From contig JAHBMJ010001605.1 in NCBI GenBank assembly GCA_018398765.1, positions 75,001 through 112,006 of the forward strand: a DNA stretch of 37,006 nt, in the 5' to 3' direction. Shown in pieces: positions 11,701 to 21,200 of the stretch. Under the pieces are notes generated by a model. That model had not been told where the DNA came from, made no database searches, and saw only the letters and a list, made by a program, of their open reading frames with translations. The position numbers and the translations under genes are program-made. The DNA is from Chromera velia (lineage: Eukaryota > Sar > Chromeraceae). Within the stretch, counting starts at the first letter, position 1. Each line of letters starts with the position of its first letter.

Positions 11701-14700
11701 CTTTAGCGCTGAAGAAGGAACCCGCCCACTCACCGTCCAGATAGGTGGACGAGGAGACCGAAGAGAAAAGGAAAAAAGGAGCAGACTTTTCATCAATGGT
11801 GCAGCGGTGAACTCAAGTGAACGCAAGACTGTAAGGCACTTTTCCTCAAGGAGAGTTCGGACACAGAGGCAAGACCCCGACAGACAACCACCTAAGTGAA
11901 GGAATGCTCTCTGAATGGATTGATGTAGAGCGGCCAAAGGAACAAAGGAGACCGACGACAATAACAGGAGAAGAAAGAGGAAAAAGAAGACCGACATCTC
12001 GCAGCGCCGTCCCATCCAGTTCCCCTCCTTCGACGACTCGAATTTTTAGAGCAGCGGCCTGCAGGCACCCACCAAAGTCGAAACAAGGAATGGAAAAAAC
12101 CTCCAGCAGCTTGCACCCTTCCTCTCCAACGTTACCAAGCACTCCAGCGGCAGAATGGAATCAAAAGAAGCAACGGGCACTTGCGTGTCGCAGTCTGATC
12201 CCACACACAAGCCGTATGCAGTTCTCTTCTCCAACAAGACAGGAGTTGGTTTACGCAACACAAATGCATAGAGCAAAAGCAAGCGAGCAGGATCCCGTCA
12301 CAGATTTCATCGATCAACTCACGAATGAACCGACCTGACGCTTGTAAATCTCAACATCGGCTTCCAGCACCTGTACCTTTTCCTGCGCACATTTTCATTG
12401 AACCACAAAGAGCGTATTTGCAGTGAATCATAAGGAGCGTAAATAATTGCACGACTGTCAAGGAGACGAGTTCCATGATCATACAGCAAAACTCTCCGAA
12501 AAAATTCAACAACACAAGACCAGAATATGTCAGTGCATGAGAAGGAAAACGCAAGAAAGAGAGAGAAAGGGCGCAGAAAAGTGGGAAATACCCATTTAGT
12601 CTGAAACTCTCACGGAACGCTCATTTGGAACAAAAGGGGCTCGTGTAGATAAGGGAAAATAAGAAACCAACCTTTAACTTATCATTTTCTTTCTCTACAG
12701 CTTCGAGCAGTTTCCTCGAGCTTCTCTGTCGCGGGTTCTTTTTCTTTTGAGGCTTCTTCCCTTTGTTCTTCCCCTTCCGCCCTCTTTGAGATTTGACCCC
12801 CGCCTTCTGTCCTGTCCCTCCGTCACCCGCCTCCTGCCCTCCTTCTTTTGCTGTCTCTTGCTCTTCATCTTCACTCTCGGAAGAAGAGGAGGAAGAGAGG
12901 AACAGGGAAGACTCCGAAGACGCATCGTCAGCAACCTTCTCGGCTGACTCCTTCAGGTCAGCCAACCCTGAAAGAAACACGATCATGGCGAGAGGAAGCG
13001 CGGCACAATTTTTTGATTGTCGCAAGCCTCTCACCCATACACACGCATGCACACATCACATAGTCTCTATGTCTTTCTTTTTCCCTCCCTCTCTCTCTCT
13101 CGCGCTCTCGCTCTCTGTCTCTCTTATACAAGCACCCCCCCTCACTTGTCCACTCACTTACTGACTCTCTCTCTCCCTCTCTCTCTGCGCGCGCGGAGAG
13201 AGTGAGAGAGAGAGAGATCCTGTCCTCCATTCCCATTCCCACTTTAAGAGAGAAAGAAAAGAACACACTCACCAACGCTTTTCCCTTTCNNNNNNNNNNN
13301 NNNNNNNNNNNNNNNNNNNNNNNNNNNNNNNNNNNNNNNNNNNNNNNNNNNNNNNNNNNNNNNNNNNNNNNNNNNNNNNNNNNNNNNNNNNNNNNNNNNN
13401 NNNNNNNNNNNNNNNNNNNNNNNNNNNNNNNNNNNNNNNNNNNNNNNNNNNNNNNNNNNNNNNNNNNNNNNNNNNNNNNNNNNNNNNNNNNNNNNNNNNN
13501 NNNNNNNNNNNNNNNNNNNNNNNNNNNNNNNNNNNNNNNNNNNNNNNNNNNNNNNNNNNNNNNNNNNNNNNNNNNNNNNNNNNNNNNNNNNNGCTGACCG
13601 TCTTGTGAGATCCCATTCTGCAGCATCCCTCCACCCAGACACTCCTCAGGGCCTCCCGCTTGACTCAATCGCTGCGCACAGAGAGAGAAACACGAAGCCC
13701 GTGTCGATAAGAAGAGACACATTCGAACACACCAACAGACGGGCGTGCCAACAGACAATCCAGATCGTTCTTTCTTTTCCTTTTTTCCTTTTCCTTGCTT
13801 CCGCTTTACTCTTTCTTCTTGTCTCCCTTCGTGAGACTAACAGGCAGCAAGCAAGCAGGCAGGAAAGGAGGGGGGCAGCCACGTATACAGAAGTGCCTGG
13901 GAAGGCTACGCATCAATACAGCGACTGGAAGGAACAGCAGAGGAAACGAGAAGACTAAGGAGGTGACTCATTCCTCTGTCTCTCGAGAAAAAGGAATCAG
14001 AGTAGCAAGGAAAAAGGCAGTCAGTCGACCGACGGACCGTCGCACCTCTTCCTCTGATCACACGCGCAAGGAGCCCCTTGGCCATGCGGACTCGCACTCC
14101 CACCGTCTGCTCCCACCACTGTTTCCTCTCCTTCCTCTGCTGGATCTTCGACTCCTTCTTCCTCAGCCGCGCCCCCGCAGGTCCCGGTTTTCCTGCTGCT
14201 GGGGCTGCAGCAGCTGATGCTGAGGCAGATGCAGAGGCGGATGAGGAGGAAGAAGAAGAAGAAGACGAATCGGCGGCGGAAGGAACAAAAACAGGCAGGG
14301 GACCCATATCGACCGGTCTCCCTTCCTCCTCTGCGCTGTCAATCAGTCGACTCGATCTGAAGGGGTGCACATTCGTCCTGGCAGTGTTCCCCTTCCTCCC
14401 TTCTTCATCATCTTCGTCTTCTTCTTCTTCCTCTGCCTTTCCCTTCTCCTCCACCTCTGCTTCCAGCAACTCCCAAAGTTCAGGCAGGGCACGGGAGGAA
14501 CCGATTTTCCCCTTTTCAAACGAGACGTGCGCCCCCTCCCCTGCAGATCAAATGACAAAAGAATGCACTCACACAGATTCAAGAGCCTGCTCCCCCCCTG
14601 TCCTCTCCATTCATCCCCGCACACAAACACGGAACGGAGAAAAGGAATCAAGGGAAGAAACAAAAAAAAAAAATCAGCGACTCCCAAAGTCTCGCTGCCT

Positions 14701-15591
14701 TCTGCCGACCAAAGAAAAAGCAGCTTGCTGTCGGAAAAGAAAGAAACTCGGGCGGGCACGCTCTAGAAGTCCCCTGCCCATTGTTTTCTTTTCAACTTCA
14801 GACCGCCCAGCGATGCAGGAGAGACTAATAGAAACCCAATTGCGCATGGAGCAGCATAGCTGAACGGAAAAGCAGGGCAATCCCGAGCCCCCATCCCCCA
14901 AAGGCGCCTGTCTCATGCTCACCGTGTTCCATCCGCACGTCACCGTCAGGGTCCGTGCTCACGCCCCCCTCTCCCGCCACGTCCATCACTCCCGTCGCAG
15001 CAGCCCGGTTGAGGTCACTTAGTAACTGCAAGCACAAATTCGAATAGAGAATGAATTATCATAGGAGAAAAAGATGGACTTCCTTTCTTCTTCCAAAGCA
15101 GACTGTCGATTGCCTGGTGTCGCCACGCTCGAATGACCGACAAACAGAGTGACTCACTGACCGAATCCCACGCCGCCAAGATGGCCGCAATGACATCTTG
15201 TGATAGTCTCTCTCTCGCCTCCAGTTTCCTGTTTGTCTCCTCCTCGGTCGTCAGCTTCTTCCTGTACTCCTTCACAGTGGCCCAGAGGAGACGTCTCTGC
15301 TCCAACATGTCGTCGAGGTCCTGCGGTCAGTCAGACATCAAGCGGGCAGGCAGGCAGGGGGGAAAAACGGTTTCCTGGTTTGGCTGAAAGGCACAAAATT
15401 ACTCATCGAGCATTTACCGGTAGGACTTGCTGTTCAAGGAACCGATTTCCCTCTGCACTGACCAAGAGGAGAGGTTCGCCCCCAAGACCCTCCTTGGCGT
15501 TGAATGTCGACGCCTCCTGAAGCATGTCTTGATCAGTGACCCTCGGCCTCTTTCGTTGGCCATCCTCATCCCCTAAACTTTGCGACGACAT
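2611..15591 (-). CDS. BRE1: BRE1-like E3 ubiquitin ligase (histone H2B), multi-exon
   Basis: Predicted RING-type E3 ligase that, with a Rad6-class E2, monoubiquitinates histone H2B in transcribed chromatin. The start is the ATG at 15591 (MSSQSLGDEDGQRKRPR, with a nuclear-signal-like KRPR). Exons 1-3 give the BRE1-type N-terminal coiled coil, with the family's R..-D-..W..L pattern around AAWDS-LLSDLN. An Ala/Ser/acidic insert follows (exon 4), then an acidic and lysine-rich block (exon 7) and about 700 residues of Glu/Lys/Gln-rich coiled coil over many short exons. The end is a complete C3HC4 RING split over three exons. About 1,200 residues are visible plus whatever the gap hides, slightly longer than animal RNF20/40. 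Splice sites are GT-AG and phases agree at every joined boundary outside the gap. The RING, the coiled-coil layout and the tail position make BRE1 much likelier than a generic coiled-coil RING protein. The exact ends of a few exons are uncertain. Confidence 0.85.
3455..3530. repeat. (TG)n-(TA)n-(TG)n microsatellite in a BRE1-like intron
   Basis: TG dinucleotides on both sides of a TATATA core, between the first and second RING exons. Confidence 0.95.
4115..5875 (-). other. BRE1: Exon map, BRE1-like gene, exons before the RING
   Basis: Exons 5875-5789, 5493-5365, 4620-4549 and 4294-4115, all phase 0, code for continuous coiled coil. The last ends in ELKEELRLVW and runs straight into the RING, as in the family, where a short coiled coil abuts the first RING cysteine. 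Confidence 0.8.
4298..4386. repeat. (CA)n/(CGCA)n microsatellite in a BRE1-like intron
   Basis: CA and CGCA repeats begin a few bases upstream of the splice acceptor at 4295. On the gene strand the intron end is therefore a long GT-rich tract running almost into TGTGTACAG. Confidence 0.95.
6432..12382 (-). other. BRE1: Exon map, BRE1-like gene, coiled-coil exons 8-19
   Basis: Exons: 12382-12335 (EKVQVLEADVEIYKRQ); a candidate small exon 12058-11996; 11364-10894; 10630-10550; 10245-10147; 9810-9736; 9372-9265; 8884-8840; 8436-8317; 7863-7543; 7228-7154; 6948-6860; 6525-6432. All are phase 0 except the 6948/6525 pair, which share a codon. The products are heptad-like and rich in Glu, Lys, Gln and Leu (for example WAIRVSRLEHELFEEKGF). 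Introns run from about 100 to 1,000 bases and are full of simple repeats. The candidate exon 12058-11996 has good splice sites and phase but a less typical sequence; it may be skipped or false. Confidence 0.75.
8690..8790. repeat. (GAAA)n microsatellite in a BRE1-like intron
   Basis: GAAA/AGAAG repeats, which read as a long pyrimidine tract on the gene strand, between exons 8884-8840 and 8436-8317. Confidence 0.95.
13078..13216. repeat. (CT)n and (GA)n tracts next to the assembly gap
   Basis: CT-rich sequence up to about 13185 is followed by GCGCGCGCGGAG and GA repeats, giving a potential hairpin. Intron sequence of the BRE1-like gene. Confidence 0.9.
13290..13592. other. BRE1: Assembly gap (303 N)
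   Basis: A run of N lies inside the BRE1-like gene. At least the start of one exon (ending at 13273 with donor GTTG/GTGAGTG) and the end of an intron lie in it. The gap is flanked by long CT/GA runs, which probably caused it. Reading frames crossing it are meaningless. Confidence 0.99.
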
Positions 15592-16015
15592 CTCGTCTTA
15601 GCTTCAGCTATTGGACTAGCTGCCTCATGCACTGACTCCTCTTTGCTGATCGAGGCGGAGACAGACCGGGCCGTCTCAACTCAATTTCTGAGCAGAAAAA
15701 ACTCAAGAAGGCGTCGGTGTTTGAGAAACTTCGAGTGCATTTCAAACACCCACGAACTGAGATGTGAATAAATAAGGTGGGTCAGGTTCCCTCAAAAGAT
15801 CTCCTATTTGTCTGTTTGAAGGCGTTGGAAACCTCCAAAAAATCCGAAGCTAGTGCTCCATGATTGAACACTCTGCGACGGGAAAAGTTTAACGGCCCCG
15901 GAAAACTCTTAAGTTGGGGGGCACTTTTTCGTTTGGGCATTGGATAGATCGAAACGCGAAAAAGGCGAATTAAGTGTTTTCAAAACTTCTTCGCGCGCGC
16001 CGCTCGCACGCGCGC

Positions 16016-16024
16016 TGCATGCGC
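16016..16024 (+). promoter_or_regulatory. TGCATGCGC motif (ApiAP2-type site)
   Basis: TGCATGC cores are bound by ApiAP2 factors in apicomplexans and are common in their promoters. The site lies in the CpG-rich middle of the divergent upstream region. Function here is inference from motif and place; the same 7-mer also turns up in repeats in this window. Confidence 0.35.
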
Positions 16025-16154
16025 GCACCGAAAATCAGAGACAGCAAAGTCTGCATGGCACCATTCTCATGCAGTCAGTCTGACAGGCTGAAACTTGGCG
16101 AATAGGTTGGAGTCGTGCATGGGCAGTCTGACCGCAGATGTGCGTGTGTCATCT

Positions 16155-16439
16155 TCAGTCTTTCTTCTGCTTGATTCCTTCTTCTCTCCGTGGTATGGTC
16201 GCATCCTGATTTGACCACTGATTGAGAGGAGGGACACCGGCCGACTGCGGAAGCTGCTGCTGCTGCTGCACGGGCTCCGAGCTGACGTCAACCTTGACGT
16301 GGCCGGCCAACACAGCCTTTCTCGCGATTGGTTCTTTCTTTGCCTTCTTCCTACTCTCACCTGCTGTCCATCGCTTCCTCCTCTGTCCCTGAGCATCTGG
16401 AGCCGGGCAGGTGTCCATCCTTAGACGGGGAGTGAACAA
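16155..16439 (-). CDS. Open frame with lysine-rich, Gln-run product, unsure
   Basis: Open for 94 codons in the divergent upstream region. From the inner ATG it begins MDTCPAPDAQGQRRKRW, then has a basic KKAKKEP segment and a run of five Gln. There is a donor-like CAG/GTGAGAGTAGG inside. It could be a small gene, a 3' exon of the antisense model at 16631-17087, or leader sequence. No family is recognised. Confidence 0.2.
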   Translation of the reverse strand: MFTPRLRMDTCPAPDAQGQRRKRWTAGESRKKAKKEPIARKAVLAGHVKVDVSSEPVQQQQQLPQSAGVPPLNQWSNQDATIPRREEGIKQKKD

Positions 16440-16501
16440 AGTTTGTGTGTGCCCTTGGTGACTTCACCTCGTGTGGGTCCTTCGGGGCGTGAGTGTGTGT
16501 G

Positions 16502-17435
16502 ATGGACAGAGAGAGGGGATACTCAGGACCCAGCAGCTCTCTGGCAACTGGAATTCCTGGTCAGCTTCTGCAGGGAAGGAGACGGAAGGAAGACTGGGAG
16601 TCGTGCGAGAGTCTGCCGAGGAATTCACATTCATCCCTCAGATCGACAGATGTTGAACTTAAAGTCGTGTCTTTTCTTGCCCTGCAAGTGCCCTGTGCCT
16701 TTCACCCCCGCTGGTATCTTCACCTCATTCTTATCCGCCACAAAAGCGACCTTCCCGGTGTGTTTGCAGATGACTGTCTGAAGCAGATCTTCGCCTTCTG
16801 CCATGCGGAGACGCTTTGTCACGTCTCCTTTACTTGCAGGTTGGTCGGTCTGCAGGTAGAGGATGTCGGTGTAGTCGTCTTCCGTGTTTATCGGCTTTGC
16901 ATGATCAATCTCTGTCCATCTTCGGGCCTCTGCATACTGCATTCGTCTCCGGGTTGCACTCAGACAAGTTTGTAGTCTCAATCCTCTCACGCATGTTCCG
17001 TCGCGTCGCATCCAACTCTTTCGTGCTTTCGTGTTGGGCGAATTTCAGGGGCGGGGGTTGCGCTCTTCCCTCCTGTGGCTGTGGCATTTTTGAAAGAAAA
17101 TGACCGGAGGACTGCGTTAGAAACGGAGTGTGCGTTCTCTTAGCAGTTGACGTTGATTGACGCATTCATTCATTCATGCTTCTCTGTGCAGCGCTTTGAC
17201 GGGTCCTGCGAGAGATGACGAAATTTGGGAGAAACGTTTTTTGAAGAAATGGGGCGCACCGAAGGGGTTCTCTGCCACGTCTGGCTTGAACATGGCGGGG
17301 GGTGGGCCTTCCGGAGTGGGTGTGGTAGTCCCCAGCTGTCTTGTGCTGCCAGGGGACGGTTCGTGTGTGTTCCGTCCGGGATCCTTCTGTGAGGTTCCCT
17401 GGTTCGTTCTGTATGGGCAGAAGTGCCTGGAATCG
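16502..17435 (+). other. F-box exons 1-3
   Basis: The F-box is split by two introns (210 and 352 bases). Exon 1 ends ATTCCTG/GTCAGC and exon 2 starts after TTTGCAG, so the joined codon makes the Asp of P-D-D. Exon 2 ends TGCAG/GTTGGT, and exon 3 after GTGCAG supplies S-A-L and the W-x5-L-x2-W end of the F-box. None of the three exons reads as an F-box alone; the domain appears only after splicing, which is strong support for the model. Confidence 0.85.
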
Positions 17436-18249
17436 GTGAGTGCCTCGATCGAGTGAGTGATTGAGATGAATTGTAGATGAGTGCCTTGATCTATCTGACC
17501 TCACACTCAAACAGGTTCGGGGAAACAGATCATCTACACTCTCGTGTTGGTGACACAGGCAGACCATTGACTTTAGCCTCGTGCTGTACTTGTGAGCAAT
17601 CTCGCAGGAGGATTCTTTCCGCTGCTTCCGCACAGATCGTGGAAAGCTTTTGCGTCTGTCAGGGCAAGTTGCCTCTTCCGTTTCTCTTTTCCTGCGGGGT
17701 GCCTCTCGCCTTTTTTTGTCTGAAATTTTGTGTCCCTCTTGACTCCCATTGGCGCGTTTCCTCTTGTCGTCTCCTTCTGTCTGTGGCTGTCATCTCTTGG
17801 GTTGACAGTCTGACGCACGCAGAATCATTCATAACGCAAGGCCTTCCTGATTATCATCCCTGCCTGCAGGCCTACAGGGGCAAATTCCAGATGTTCGATA
17901 GAGAGTCCGAGGGGATTGCGGGTGAGGGAGACGCGACGAGACTGCTGAAGGGAATGGCGTGCGGAAACGGACACGTCCTTTCCGTGAGCAAGTGAGTCGT
18001 CAGCTTTTCTTTCTCATTCATGCAGTCAGCAGAGAATAGAGTTAGAGAGATCTGTGTGATGGATCTGTTGCCTGCACCCGCGTTGCTGCAGAGCTCCGAG
18101 GTCTTCACATTCTTTCCTTCCTTCGCTCTCATGCTTCTTTCCTCTTCCGAGGCATTAGTCGTCGTCTTCCAATCCGATCTGTGTGTTGAGTGGGTGTGTG
18201 TGGTTGTGATTGTCGCTCGCTCGCTTGCCTTCAGTGCATGACGTGTGTG

Positions 18250-18297
<48 letters not shown>

Positions 18298-21200
18298 CGA
18301 TCGGTTACATTTTCTTTTCTCTTTCTGTTGGCTTCACTTTCTCTGACGATCCTTATTTATGCCGCTCTTCTTTGGTTTCTAGCAAACCTTGTGTCTTTCT
18401 TTTTCACGCACAATCAATCGCAGCACGGGAATTCTTCGCGTGTGGACGACGGCCGGGATCACCCAGCAGGGAGAAGGGTGTGTTCCTCCCGTGCTTGTGT
18501 CCTCTGCTGCGGGTTCTGGTGGGGGGATGCCCGTGGGAGGAGACGCAGCCGCAAGGGGGGGGCGCCGCGTCACCTCACCTGATGCTTGTGGCGGTAGAGG
18601 CAGAGATCCGTCAGGGGCCTCTTGGATTGCTCCGCCTGCATCTCCACCCCCCTTCTCTTCTCCCGCAACGCCAGACAAAGTAGGCTTACTCGTGGGCGCA
18701 CTGCAGAGCAGTAGGGCTTGTGGGCGGAGGGCTCGAAGGCGACAGCTGCGGGAAGAAGCGGATGCGGCAGCGATGGAAGCAGAGGCAGAAGCAGCCAGAA
18801 GGAGTACGGCGAATGGCGGAGCGGCGGGTGCCGATTCCGGGGGTCAAGTAGGGGAAACCGGGGTGCCTCTGCAAGATTCTCCAGATCAATCCCTGGTAGC
18901 ATCACGTGAGTCGATAGAAATCAAATTCTATTTGTAGGCCTCTCCGCCTGTTCGTCTTGCTTATCTGCCTTCCATGCTCCTCGCCCAACATGTTAGAGAA
19001 TTTGAGAATGCGTGAGGTCTAAACAGTCTCTCAGCGCCTTCCCGTGTTCTATTTGAAGGTCGAAACGTTCAGGGTGGATGCCATCCCGCTTTTTGGCGGA
19101 CCCCTTTTCGGCCCTTTCGAGTGCTCTTTCGTTTTCAGCCAGCCAGACAAACAACTCACTCGCATAATTTTCGTGCCCGAGTGGGCTTATACTTGCTGAC
19201 TTTCTTGTTTTTCTTCCTTCAAACGCATTCATCTTTGTTTTCCCCTCTGTTGTTCCTTCGGTACCCACACTCCGTCTCCTTAATTCTCTCCACACTTCAT
19301 GCATCATGCACTTGATTGACGGGGTTGGTTGACGCCTCTCTCTGTGCACTCATTTGTGCGAGTCTTGCCTCTCTGTACGTATGCACATCTGCAGCCCTCT
19401 CGGATCCTCTCGTTAGCGACGATGACAACGGGCTCCTCCCTGACCTCGACCCTCTCCCTGAGGCTGCCGGTGTGGGGCTGGGTGGGATGGAGGAAGAAGA
19501 GCAACAGCAAGAGAAGCAGAAGGCTGGCCTGTTGTATGGAGGGGCAGAAGATCGTTCCCATGCATTGCGTGCGGCAGGTCCCACAGGGAGCCGACCTGTT
19601 TCGGCCCACAGAGAGGGATCAAGTGCTCTCATGTCACCCGTCTCTGCAACACCCCATCCCCATAATCCTACGCGTGCAGACGCCTACAGGAAGCGTCCCG
19701 CATCGGCAGGAGCAGGGCGAGGGGCAGAAGACGTTGCCTCTGTGCCGTCAAGTAGGCGTTTGAGAAAAGAGCAGAAGAAGGCAGCAAAGGCCAAACGACG
19801 CATGGAGAGGGCCTGTTGGCCCGAGGAGGTGGGGGCCAAATCGAAAAAGCCGCAGTCAGGAGGAGGCCCATCCGCATGGCTGCTTCCGAGCGCTGTGACA
19901 CCACCCACATCTGCTCTTGAAACTGAAGGAGCGTCAGTTGGAGACGGTCCGAATAGACGCACGCCCACTGACGGACCGAGAAGTGCTTGTAGGACCCCCA
20001 AACAAACGGGGGGTGCGACAAGTGAAGTCGTCTCACCCGCTGATGACTTCTCCGCCTCCCCCGCCTCTCCCTCTTTATCTTCAGATTCGTCTGGGGAGGG
20101 CGACACATCTCTCCTGCCCTCTTCCCCTGGTGGGCAGAGAGCCTCTGAGTTGGGCCAATCCTCCCGGGATCTTTTCTCAACCCCCGCAGCTTCCCCTCTG
20201 CCAACAGAGGGCGGCACAGGTACAGGGGGGCACAGGGGAACGAAAACATCCAACAAGAGCTTTGGAAAGGGTACAGCCAAAAGCTGTGCATCCTCGCCGA
20301 AGAATCCCTCAACAACACCAGGCCAACAACAGCAGCAGCAGGGGAAGGGCAGATGGTCAGGCAAGGGAAACGATGGTAAGACTGGGGGGCTTCCAAACGA
20401 CTCGGCTGAAGTCCTTGCGTCATTTCCGTTGCCCCTTCCCACGGCGGCTGAGTCGTCAGAGGAAGCTTTGTATTCCTTCATGACTTCTGGCTTCAACGCT
20501 CGCCTTCGTTCTTCCCCTTCTGCTCTCTGGGGAGGTCCGGCTGCACAGAATATCGTCTGTGCATTTCTGAGACACCCCAAATATCCAGCGTCTGTGCACG
20601 CAGCCCTTGCCGCTGGGTGCTTCGATACCCTTCGGAACGAGGCTGAAATCCCAGAGGAATTGAAAATAAAAGGAAGGGAGAGAAGGGGATCCGCTTCCCC
20701 TGGGAGGAAGGGGGCAAGCACTCCCTCCATCCCATTCAGTCGCCCTCCTCCCCTAGGTCCCCCCCTCTTCTGTGGTATGCACGTCGACAGCAGAGGGCTC
20801 CGTCGTGCGGTGTTGCAGAGAGTGGATGTTGCTGCTGCCTGCGAGACTGCAGACGCACTACTGTGCGGGGGGATGGGGGGATCATCCTCCCAGCAGCATC
20901 CCCCGGGCAGGTTGGTCTCCTCAGAGACTCAAGGCGAGGGCTTGGGTCGCCACTCCCTGTCTCTGATAGAAACTCAGTCTGTCGACAATGGAGAAGCGCC
21001 GGGGAAGAATGTCTCGACTCTTCCTCTGAGCAAGACGGCTTCTCCCTTTGCGTCTCCTTCCGCGGGTCCCGTCGCAGCCGCAAGTGCCGCAGGGGGCGAG
21101 CCTGGGATGGTGGACGTGACTATGGAAGGTGTGGGGGGGAATGTGACGGCGGGTTCCTGTGCAGGTGCAGGGCAGGGTCCGCGTATGAGTCTCCTCGATC

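Larger units (their letters stand above)
12672..15591 (-). other. BRE1: Exon map, BRE1-like gene, exons 1-7
   Basis: Exons on the minus strand: 1, 15591-15418; 2, 15320-15162; 3, 15025-14923; 4, 14540-14038; 5, 13671-13599; 6, partly in the gap, ending at 13273; 7, 12967-12672. Donors seen include GTAAAT, GTCAGT, GTGAGC, GTCCGT, GTCAGC, GTGAGT and GTTGGT; acceptors end in GCAG or TCAG. Exons 1, 2, 4 and 7 end in phase 0; exons 3 and 5 end in phase 1. Exon 4 codes for acidic and Ser/Ala runs. The donor of exon 4 was chosen because only it keeps phase with exon 5; GAG/GTGCGA eight bases earlier is the alternative. Confidence 0.7.
15592..16501. promoter_or_regulatory. Shared upstream region of two divergent genes
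   Basis: 910 bases separate the start codons of the BRE1-like gene (minus) and the F-box gene (plus), so both promoters and 5' untranslated regions must lie here unless upstream untranslated exons exist. About 15985-16025 is a CpG-rich block with CGCGCGC runs and a TGCATGCGC at 16016-16024. No TATA box is convincing. A minus-strand reading frame at 16155-16439 lies inside and is treated separately. Confidence 0.6.

Noticed and set aside
12958-13758. Frames crossing the N run
   Set aside because: They are open only because N codons contain no stops. Only the exon at 13671-13599 and the exon end at 13273 were kept.
19684-20730. 348-codon minus-strand frame
   Set aside because: Antisense shadow of the low-complexity exon 6 of the F-box gene. 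It has no domain, and the plus frame stays open through the WD40 blades.
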